A stretch of 10,567 bases of DNA, from assembly GCA_015486815.1 (NCBI GenBank), contig WFQY01000330.1:1-10567 (forward strand). The letters run 5' to 3'. The notes below the pieces were generated by a model. It had not been told where the DNA came from and ran no database searches. It saw nothing but the letters and a program-made list of their open reading frames with translations. The stretch is from Phycisphaerae bacterium. GTDB lineage: Bacteria > Planctomycetota > Phycisphaerae > JAAYCJ01. Positions 1 to 5,427 of this stretch are shown piece after piece. The stretch's first letter is position 1. Each line of letters begins with the position of its first letter. A program made the translations under genes and the position numbers.

Positions 1-534
1 ATGCCAGCCTGTTCGTTCCTTGAATGTGCCGCAAACTCTCGGATACCGCCAAACATCGTCGGGCACTTTGCCTTTACTGTTGGCACGTTTATCGTTATAG
101 ACAAGTTGGCGTGCTGATGGTACACGGATAGTTTCATCGTTGAAGGTGAAATTCTTCGGATGATTTGTGAAATAAAATATATGCGTATGGGCGCGAGCGA
201 ATTTTTTCTTCGTCTGCTGGCCAAACGTATAATGCCAAATAATCCAGTTGCGTAAATGCAATCCGATTTGCCTCGCTATCATTCTGACCTCAGCTGCATA
301 TTCGTCGCCTATAGCGATATAAAATGAACCGTTTTGCGCGAGTACATCTTTGCATGCTTGCATCCACCTTCGAGTCCATTCGACGTAAGTATCATAATCC
401 TGATTGTCTTCATATCTATCGTAAGCATATCCGATATTGAATGGCGGGTCTGCAAATATCAATTGCACCTGCAAACCGTCCGCTTGGGTAAGCAGTTCGA
501 TGCAATCGCCACAATATAAATTGTCGGGCTTCAT
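1..534 (-). CDS. Beta-class DNA methyltransferase (N6-adenine or N4-cytosine), N-terminal part, cut by the window edge
   Basis: This gene would transfer a methyl group from S-adenosylmethionine to an exocyclic amino group of adenine or cytosine in DNA. The visible 178 residues start MKPDNLYCGDCIELL. Catalytic motif IV appears early, as FADPPFNIGY with DPPF at residues 29-32, and is followed by a putative target-recognition region. The frame runs to the window edge inside KERTGWH, which resembles the 'ERTxHPxQxPexL' stretch preceding the SAM-binding motif in this family. Motif IV before the SAM motif is the beta-class order. DPPF favours N6-adenine but does not prove it. I chose the ATG at 534 because AGTGA lies about 7 bases upstream and a good promoter lies at 588-616. 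An ATG at 540 would add two residues. In-frame ATGs at 564 and 606 are less likely, since 606 falls within the promoter. No endonuclease is visible, so an orphan enzyme and a restriction-modification member are both possible. Confidence 0.87.
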   Translation of the reverse strand, partial: MKPDNLYCGDCIELLTQADGLQVQLIFADPPFNIGYAYDRYEDNQDYDTYVEWTRRWMQACKDVLAQNGSFYIAIGDEYAAEVRMIARQIGLHLRNWIIWHYTFGQQTKKKFARAHTHIFYFTNHPKNFTFNDETIRVPSARQLVYNDKRANSKGKVPDDVWRYPRVCGTFKERTGWH

Positions 535-587
535 AATCATTTCACTAATCGGATGACAAAACATACATTTCGAGTTATCATAATGAC

Positions 588-616
588 ATAATATTGTAGT
601 AATCATTTCTTGTCCA
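588..616 (-). promoter_or_regulatory. Candidate sigma-70-type promoter of the methyltransferase gene
   Basis: Read on the minus strand, TGGACA (616-611) and TATTAT (593-588) each match the consensus hexamers at 5 of 6 bases and are separated by exactly 17 bases. Transcription would begin near 580, giving a leader of about 45 bases before the ATG at 534. It lies in the 100-base gap between two divergent genes. No equally good promoter was found for htpX in the other direction. Confidence 0.45.
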
Positions 617-643
617 GAGGATAAGCATACGAGAATAAAACTA

Positions 644-1594
644 ATGGCGGAGAGTTTTGAAAAGTTGATTCGCGATAACAAACGCAATAGCTTGCTGCTT
701 GCGATATTGTTTTCGTGTTTTGTTATAATGCTGGGCGCAGCGATAGGAGCTGCAATCGGAATGTATCAGCTTGGCGGACTTTGGCGTGAGGGGATGTTTT
801 GGGGTATAATTTTTGCTTTCGCTCTGACAGTGATAATGCTAATCTTCAGCTATTTTGGCGGAGCGAAGACGGTACTTGCAATTTCAAAAGCTCGTCCTAT
901 CGAAAAGTCAGACGATCCTCAGCTATATAATGTCGTCGAAGAGATGAGCATAGCTGCAGGTGTACCTATGCCTAAAATATATCTTATCGACGATACCGTA
1001 CCTAATGCATTCGCAACGGGAAGAGACCCTCAGCACTCAGCGATAGCAATAACCATAGGCCTTCGCGAAAAACTCACCCGTGATGAGCTTCAAGGAGTAA
1101 TAGCACACGAAATGTCGCACATACGAAATTACGATATTCGATTTGCTATGCTGATGGCGGTGCTGGTAGGAGTTGTAGCGTTACTGTGTGATTTTTTTCT
1201 ACGTTCGATGTGGTTTGGTGGTGCGAGACGTTCGCGACGCTCGTCGTCTTCGGATAGTGGCGGCGGTGCCGGTGCTTTGATATTATTGCTTCTTGCTATT
1301 TTGCTTGCGATAATCGCTCCGCTTATCGCTAAGCTAATCGAACTCGCAGTTTCGCGTCAGCGGGAGTATTTGGCCGACGCATCAGCAGTCGATCTTACAC
1401 GCAATCCCGAAGGTCTTGCATCTGCGTTGGGAAAAATTTCCAAAGACAAAGAAGTGCTGGAAGTAGCAAACCGTGCTACTCAGCATTTGTATATTGTAAA
1501 TCCCATAAAACCGTTCGAAGAACGTGCCAAAAAGATGTTTCAAACTCATCCCCCTGTAAGAGAACGTATAGCGAGGCTGCGTTCGATGGGATAA
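644..1594 (+). CDS. htpX: HtpX-like M48 family membrane zinc metalloprotease
   Basis: An integral inner-membrane zinc protease, presumed to degrade misfolded or damaged membrane proteins as HtpX does alongside FtsH in E. coli. At 316 residues it is slightly longer than the usual 285-300. Two hydrophobic segments lie near the N-terminus (about 17-40 and 50-71). The zinc site HEMSH is at residues 155-159, with the catalytic Glu at 156. The third ligand is Glu241 in REYLADASAV, the typical HtpX second motif. Two more membrane segments (about 165-186 and 209-233) flank a cytosol-like loop rich in Arg, Ser and Gly (RRSRRSSSSDSGGG), a low-complexity feature seen in many HtpX proteins. The ATG at 644 is the natural start for the family's N-terminus; only a weak GAGAA lies about 10 bases upstream. 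Its function is independent of the neighbours as far as the sequence shows. Confidence 0.94.
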   Translation: MAESFEKLIRDNKRNSLLLAILFSCFVIMLGAAIGAAIGMYQLGGLWREGMFWGIIFAFALTVIMLIFSYFGGAKTVLAISKARPIEKSDDPQLYNVVEEMSIAAGVPMPKIYLIDDTVPNAFATGRDPQHSAIAITIGLREKLTRDELQGVIAHEMSHIRNYDIRFAMLMAVLVGVVALLCDFFLRSMWFGGARRSRRSSSSDSGGGAGALILLLLAILLAIIAPLIAKLIELAVSRQREYLADASAVDLTRNPEGLASALGKISKDKEVLEVANRATQHLYIVNPIKPFEERAKKMFQTHPPVRERIARLRSMG

Positions 1595-1599
1595 ATAGA

Positions 1600-1628
1600 T
1601 TTACCTTTAGTCTGTTTTATGGTATAGA
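1600..1628 (+). promoter_or_regulatory. Weak candidate promoter for the FHA-GAF-phosphatase-like gene
   Basis: TTTACC (1600-1605) and TATAGA (1623-1628) each match the sigma-70 hexamers at 4 of 6 positions with a 17-base spacer, in the 59-base gap after htpX. A short inverted repeat GTATA/TATAC (1622-1626 and 1632-1636) overlaps it. Read-through from htpX is equally possible. Confidence 0.25.
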
Positions 1629-1653
1629 AAATATACTTTAACGGAGCGTTTGT

Positions 1654-3300
1654 ATGCGAATAGTAGCGGAAAAAGGCGAAGCGAGCTTCACCGAAAAGCA
1701 ATTTGCAGGTGGAACGATTTATGTAGGCAGCCATAATCAATGTCATATCGTCTTGCCGGGCGACAATCATATTGCCCCCCGACATCTGATGATCTTCGAA
1801 GAAGGCGAGAAATGGTTCGTTGAGCCTCTGCACGATCAATATCATATGACCAGACTCAACGGACATTTGCTTCGCGAGCGCATGGAGCTTAAAGATAAAG
1901 ACGTAATTACAGCGGGCAGTTTTACTATCAGGGTTTTTCCGTCCGAAAAGAGCGAAGATAAGTCGGTTCCGGTACAGGTAATAGCAAAAAGCCATACTGA
2001 GCTGCAGAATACGCTGGGTTATACGCTGGAAGACCTTAAGCTGCCCGATACGGTAATAGTCAAGCAAGTCAGTGATACTTTTAGTCTTTCAAGGGGTAGG
2101 CTCGGATATTTGTCCGCTCTGGCACTTCGTATGCTCGAAGCTCCCGATGTAAGAACGCTGATGACAATAGTTGTCGATGTAATGATAAAAGATTTTGATG
2201 CCTGTTGTGCTTGGGTAGGGCTTCGTAGCGATGCGGAAGGTTACCTTCATCTTTCAACCGGAAAAGATTTGGTAGGTAATGCGATAGATGCACCGCCTGG
2301 TGCAAAAAAATTTTCATTTGCAGTGGTTGAATGTGCACGTGCGGTGATTCAGCAGTCGCTTGATGACCGTCCCGACCGCTCTGCAATTGCAAGCCCGTTG
2401 ATCAGTCCCGACGGCTCGCTGGGGATGGTATATCTTGAGAGTCAGCCCGGTAAGCCGAGATATAATGTCGCGGATCTGGATATGTTGATGTTCATCTGTA
2501 ATCAGATGGCGATAGCGATTGACAGGCTACTGAGATTGCAAGCTGAGCAACTCGATCAGATAAAATCGTTGGATCAGGAGCTTGCGAGGAAAGTCCAATC
2601 TGGCGTTGCACCGTGGCAGGTGCCTCAGTGGGGCGGGCTTAAAGTGGCGGTGCTCGCTGAGCCGGGCGGCGGACTTACTACCGATTTCTACGATATACTA
2701 TCAGTCGGAAATGATCACGCAATGGTAATGATAGGCCAAACTCCTCCGGGCAGATCCGATACCGCTATTAGCATAGCGGAGGCCTCTTCCGCTTTTCGCA
2801 TAGGAGCGGTACATAAGGACTCACCGCAAGTTCTTATGAGGCAGATTAATTGGCTTGTATTTACGACCTCAAGTGAGCCGAGGCATATTCATCTTGCACT
2901 ACTGTCAATAGAACCTGACAGCGGGCAATTTTATTTGGCTTTAGCGGGCAATCTGCATGCATATTTATTGACATCGAGCGGAAAGATGACAAAGATAAAA
3001 ACGCCTGACAATCCTCTTGTCGGAGAGACTCGAAAGACAAAATTTGAAGCTGTCAGGGGTAAACTCAATTCGGAACAATCTATTGTATTGGCGAGTTCGG
3101 GATTGTTTACTCTGACTTCTCGCAGAGAAGAAATTTACGAAGAAAGCCATTTCGTAGAACTGCTTGCGGACGTAGCTTCCGAACCTCCGAATAGAATTAT
3201 GGGCGAACTTGTCGATGACATTTCCGGCTTTACAGGCGGAAAAAAGCATTCGAGTGATATTACAGTACTCTTGCTGAAAAAGACTACCAAAAGCGACTGA
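1654..3300 (+). CDS. FHA-GAF-SpoIIE/PP2C-like signalling protein, probable pseudophosphatase
   Basis: A 548-residue soluble protein with three recognisable parts. Residues about 1-95 form an FHA-like domain (VGS at 24-26, APRH at 41-44, LNG at 68-70), a fold that normally reads phosphothreonine. Residues about 150-292 resemble a GAF sensor domain. A short helical linker (about 292-318) leads into a SpoIIE/RsbU-type PP2C serine phosphatase fold (about 325-545). The phosphatase motifs can be aligned but are degenerate. TTDFYD keeps Asp344. The 'aDvSGxG' stretch reads IGQTPPG, 'TDG' reads SSG (481-483) and 'DDIT' reads SDIT (534-537). Three of four metal-binding aspartates therefore appear to be missing. 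The start is supported by GGAG at 1643-1646, seven bases upstream. Active members oppose protein kinases or anti-sigma factors; this one may instead bind a partner without catalysis. The next genes downstream are motA and motB, beyond a repeat-filled gap. Confidence 0.88.
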   Translation: MRIVAEKGEASFTEKQFAGGTIYVGSHNQCHIVLPGDNHIAPRHLMIFEEGEKWFVEPLHDQYHMTRLNGHLLRERMELKDKDVITAGSFTIRVFPSEKSEDKSVPVQVIAKSHTELQNTLGYTLEDLKLPDTVIVKQVSDTFSLSRGRLGYLSALALRMLEAPDVRTLMTIVVDVMIKDFDACCAWVGLRSDAEGYLHLSTGKDLVGNAIDAPPGAKKFSFAVVECARAVIQQSLDDRPDRSAIASPLISPDGSLGMVYLESQPGKPRYNVADLDMLMFICNQMAIAIDRLLRLQAEQLDQIKSLDQELARKVQSGVAPWQVPQWGGLKVAVLAEPGGGLTTDFYDILSVGNDHAMVMIGQTPPGRSDTAISIAEASSAFRIGAVHKDSPQVLMRQINWLVFTTSSEPRHIHLALLSIEPDSGQFYLALAGNLHAYLLTSSGKMTKIKTPDNPLVGETRKTKFEAVRGKLNSEQSIVLASSGLFTLTSRREEIYEESHFVELLADVASEPPNRIMGELVDDISGFTGGKKHSSDITVLLLKKTTKSD

Positions 3301-3350
3301 ATAGAAATAGATATGCGAGAGTATTTAGGTATTTCGGCAAACTCGATACA

Positions 3351-3399
3351 AGCGTTTCGATACACCCCGCCCCTTCGCGGGGCGGGGCTACTCAACGCC
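3351..3399 (-). repeat. Palindromic mosaic repeat, copy B (inverted, GC-rich hairpin payload)
   Basis: Read on the minus strand, it opens with GGCGTTGAGT (3399-3390), carries a 26-base payload, and closes with GTATCGAAACGCT (3363-3351). The payload is a strong hairpin with a nine-base stem CCCCGCCCC/GGGGCGGGG (3365-3373 with 3379-3387) around a five-base loop. The outer ends pair with each other (GGCGTT with AACGCT, one wobble). It is head-to-head with copy A, eight bases away. It has no T-run on either side, so it is not a textbook intrinsic terminator, though the hairpin could slow or stop transcription leaving the upstream gene. Confidence 0.75.
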
Positions 3400-3407
3400 C
3401 GCAAACT

Positions 3408-3452
3408 CCGGTCGCTGAGTGATTCGCCGAAAGCGAATCGTATCGAAGCGAC
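3408..3452 (+). repeat. Palindromic mosaic repeat, copy A (short hairpin payload)
   Basis: The left end CCGGTCGCTGAGT (3408-3420) and the right end GTATCGAAGCGAC (3440-3452) are both identical over 13 bases to the ends of the element at 10185-10289. Between them is a 19-base payload forming a seven-base stem GATTCGC/GCGAATC (3421-3427 with 3433-3439). The outer stem is GTCGCT/AGCGAC (3411-3416 with 3447-3452). Confidence 0.8.
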
Positions 3453-3642
3453 TGATTACTTAACAAATGTTTAAATCGATAATGTTGTGATTATCGGACG
3501 TATTTTGGTGAAACCCCTCTATTAATATTATTAGCTGATCCTTACAAACAAAGTCGCTGATACTTTTTGACGATATATTCGCTGTGATATTAACTGATGA
3601 TGTGTAAAGTATATCCCGAAAGGGAGCGGGTGAGATCAGCTT
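3453..3642 (+). promoter_or_regulatory. motA leader region without a gene
   Basis: This stretch is AT-rich and has no credible open frame. The ribosome-binding site GGTGAG (3629-3634) sits eight bases before the motA ATG. Just upstream, TCCC-GAAA-GGGA (3615-3626) can form a small hairpin. The best promoter guess is TTGACG (3567-3572) with TATTAA (3588-3593), but the 15-base spacer is short. No sigma-28 (TAAA-N15-GCCGATAA) or sigma-54 (-24/-12) motif is convincing. Confidence 0.35.
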
Positions 3643-4422
3643 ATGGATATTGCAACAATAATCGGAATGATTATAGGCTTTGGTGGAATCATCTGGGCGA
3701 TGTACGAGACGACCCACGGTAATATCGGTGCGTTCTTCTCGACCGAAGGTTTCGTTGTTGTTATTGGTGGGTCTATTGCTTGCGTGTTTATGGCGATGCC
3801 GTTAAAGTCGGTTCTGGATGTCTTTAACTATCTCAAAAAGTGGATTTTCGGCAAGGATATCAAAGTCGATAATATAGTCAAACAGCTTGTAAGCTATGCG
3901 GAAGTTGCTCGTCGTGATGGTATGCTTGCATTGGAAGATGCCCTAAAAGAGCAGGAGGATCCTTACCTGAAGAAAGGGCTTCAACTGGCGATCGACGGTA
4001 CCGATCCGGAAATTATCGAGCAAACGTTGCGAATAGAGGTGGATGCCTTAGCTGAAAGGCACAAAAAGGGTAAAAAGTTGTTCGAAATTATGGGAAAGTT
4101 TGGTCCCGGATTCGGATTGACCGCAACGATTATCGGACAGATTGCGATGTTCCAGAATTTGGGCGGTGATACATCGTCAATCGGACAGGCATTAGCGGTG
4201 GCGTTGTGTGCTACGCTTTATGGCTGTATTATCGCAAATGTAATTTGCGGACCTATCGGCGATAAACTCACCATACGCTCGGAAGAAGAGCAATTTCTCA
4301 AAGAGATGATACTGGTTGGAATAATGAGTATTCAGTCGGGCGACAATCCTCACGTTGTAGAGATGAAACTAAAGTCGTTTCTTTCGGAACGTCAGCGAAA
4401 GGCGCTTGAGAAAAATGATTAA
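3643..4422 (+). CDS. motA: Flagellar motor stator protein MotA
   Basis: MotA is the five-copy subunit of the MotA5-MotB2 inner-membrane stator. It couples proton or sodium entry to torque on the flagellar rotor through a cytoplasmic loop. The protein has 259 residues and four membrane segments (about 4-22, 33-52, 153-172 and 182-204). A long charged cytoplasmic loop between the second and third contains ARRDGMLALED. Arg90 and Glu98 here correspond to the E. coli loop residues with the same numbers that contact FliG. The conserved prolines at the channel are Pro155 in FGPGFG and Pro204 after ATLYG...NVICGP. MotA is preferred over the related ExbB/TolQ because of this loop and the immediately following MotB. 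The start is fixed by GGTGAG eight bases upstream. The ion used cannot be decided from this sequence. Confidence 0.95.
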   Translation: MDIATIIGMIIGFGGIIWAMYETTHGNIGAFFSTEGFVVVIGGSIACVFMAMPLKSVLDVFNYLKKWIFGKDIKVDNIVKQLVSYAEVARRDGMLALEDALKEQEDPYLKKGLQLAIDGTDPEIIEQTLRIEVDALAERHKKGKKLFEIMGKFGPGFGLTATIIGQIAMFQNLGGDTSSIGQALAVALCATLYGCIIANVICGPIGDKLTIRSEEEQFLKEMILVGIMSIQSGDNPHVVEMKLKSFLSERQRKALEKND

Positions 4423-4437
4423 GCAGAGTATTGAATA

Positions 4438-5235
4438 ATGGCGGAAAAGAAGAAAAAACACGAGGAAGAATCAAGCGGTGAAAGTGCACCGATATGGGTT
4501 GTCAGCTTTGCCGATCTGGTAACTTTGATGATGAGCTTTTTTGTGATATTGGCAGCTGGTAATCCGAAGGATGTAGTCTATGACCCCGAATTTGCGGAGA
4601 TAGTAGCTGCCATTAAAAAGGCATTCAAATATCTTCCACCTGCCGATTCGAAAGACCCTGTCGATCTGATTATTCTCCGTCAACTTAGCAAGCTTAAGAA
4701 GAATAAAGGCGAAGATGGTCATACCGGTAAACCCGGCGAATCACATCGAAAAATCGAAGGTATGAGTGGAAGAAACGAGATGGTTACGACAATTCGCACC
4801 GGTACGCAGACTACCATAGGGTCAGTGATTCCGTTTGCAAGGAACAGTAGCAAGCTTTACCCCGACTCCATACCTATTTTGGAGAATATAGCCAAACAAA
4901 TCAAAGGGCACACGAACGTTTTTGTCGTCAAAGGCCATACCTCGCGTGATGAAGAATATGCATTGCGTAATACCGGCAGAGACCTTGCTTACGAACGTGC
5001 AAAAGCGGTAGTAAATGAGCTTGTAAAGTTAGGCGTTCCTCGCCAGGCACTGCGGGTGCAATCGTGTCGAGATTTTGAACCGTTAAAACAGGGTGCTTAT
5101 ACCGAGGTCTCACGAGCTGCTAATAGACGCGTTGAGGTCATCGCAACCGAAGCATTGATTAGCGAATATCAAGGCGAATACAATAATGAAAAGCCAACGC
5201 CCAAAGTGCTTGTAAATTCTCCCCCAAAACCTTAA
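4438..5235 (+). CDS. motB: Flagellar motor stator protein MotB (OmpA-like peptidoglycan-binding)
   Basis: MotB is the ion-binding and cell-wall-anchoring partner of MotA. The protein has 265 residues. A short lysine/glutamate-rich cytoplasmic tail is followed by the single membrane helix (about 19-40) WVVSFADLVTLMMSFFVIL. Its Asp26 is the universally conserved ion-carrying residue (Asp32 in E. coli MotB). Residues about 41-115 form the plug and linker region. Residues about 120-240 form an OmpA-family peptidoglycan-binding domain with KGHTSRDE (165-172), RDLAYERAKAVV and NRRVEV (229-234). It begins 15 bases after the motA stop, so the two are surely co-transcribed. Its own ribosome site is poor (AGAG nine bases upstream), which suggests translation partly coupled to motA. 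No other flagellar genes are in the window. Confidence 0.95.
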   Translation: MAEKKKKHEEESSGESAPIWVVSFADLVTLMMSFFVILAAGNPKDVVYDPEFAEIVAAIKKAFKYLPPADSKDPVDLIILRQLSKLKKNKGEDGHTGKPGESHRKIEGMSGRNEMVTTIRTGTQTTIGSVIPFARNSSKLYPDSIPILENIAKQIKGHTNVFVVKGHTSRDEEYALRNTGRDLAYERAKAVVNELVKLGVPRQALRVQSCRDFEPLKQGAYTEVSRAANRRVEVIATEALISEYQGEYNNEKPTPKVLVNSPPKP

Positions 5236-5265
5236 TTTAATTAGGAATGTGCAAAATGCAAATCC

Positions 5266-5325
5266 GTAGGGGCAGACCTGTGTGTCTGCCCAAAGATCAG
5301 GGCGAACACGTAGGTTCGCCCCTAC
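5266..5325. repeat. Composite palindromic repeat with two inner hairpins
   Basis: Outer arms GTAGGGG (5266-5272) and CCCCTAC (5319-5325) enclose two hairpins. The first is GGGCAGAC/GTCTGCCC (5270-5277 with 5284-5291) and the second is GGGCGAAC/GTTCGCCC (5300-5307 with 5314-5321), each with a six-base loop. The outer pairing and the inner hairpins compete for the same bases. It lies 30 bases after the motB stop, between convergent genes. AT-rich flanks, GCAAAATGCAAAT on the left and TTTAGCATTTTTCATTTG on the right, are roughly inverted. Repeats of this type recur between genes in many environmental genomes. No T-run follows either hairpin. Confidence 0.8.
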
Positions 5326-5360
5326 AGAATTTAGCATTTTTCATTTGTCATTTAACACTT

Positions 5361-5399
5361 CCGCCACAGGCGGATCTTCGTCTCCGCCAAAGGGCGGAG
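5361..5399. repeat. Second GC-rich palindromic repeat (CCGCC/GGCGG, CTCCGCC/GGCGGAG)
   Basis: Two adjacent hairpins: CCGCC-ACA-GGCGG (5361-5373) and CTCCGCC-AAAG-GGCGGAG (5382-5399). This is a different family from the element 36 bases to its left. It lies 28 bases beyond the stop of the RND pump gene on the opposite strand. It could act as a shared, non-canonical transcription barrier for the convergent motB and pump transcripts, but there is no T-run. Confidence 0.65.
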
Positions 5400-5427
5400 G
5401 ACTCCGACGTCAATCTCTCTCCTCTCT

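Noticed and set aside
535..606. Upstream in-frame ATGs (540, 564, 606) for the methyltransferase
   Set aside because: 606 lies inside the candidate promoter. 564 would give a cysteine/histidine-rich extension unlike the family. 540 adds only two residues and has no better ribosome site.
1225..1275. Arg/Ser/Gly-rich stretch of HtpX as an unusual insertion
   Set aside because: Low-complexity loops at this point are common in HtpX proteins, and the frame and flanking motifs are intact.
1546..2067. A 173-codon minus-strand frame
   Set aside because: It is a shadow of htpX and the FHA-GAF-phosphatase-like gene, with no plausible composition or domain.
3365..3387. Intrinsic terminator of the FHA-GAF-phosphatase-like gene
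   Set aside because: The hairpin is strong but no T-run follows on either strand. It is better explained as the payload of an inverted mosaic repeat, though it may still affect transcription.
3537..3563. Sigma-28 flagellar promoter before motA (GCTGATA resembling GCCGATAA)
   Set aside because: The required TAAA 15 bases upstream is absent; the sequence there is GATC.
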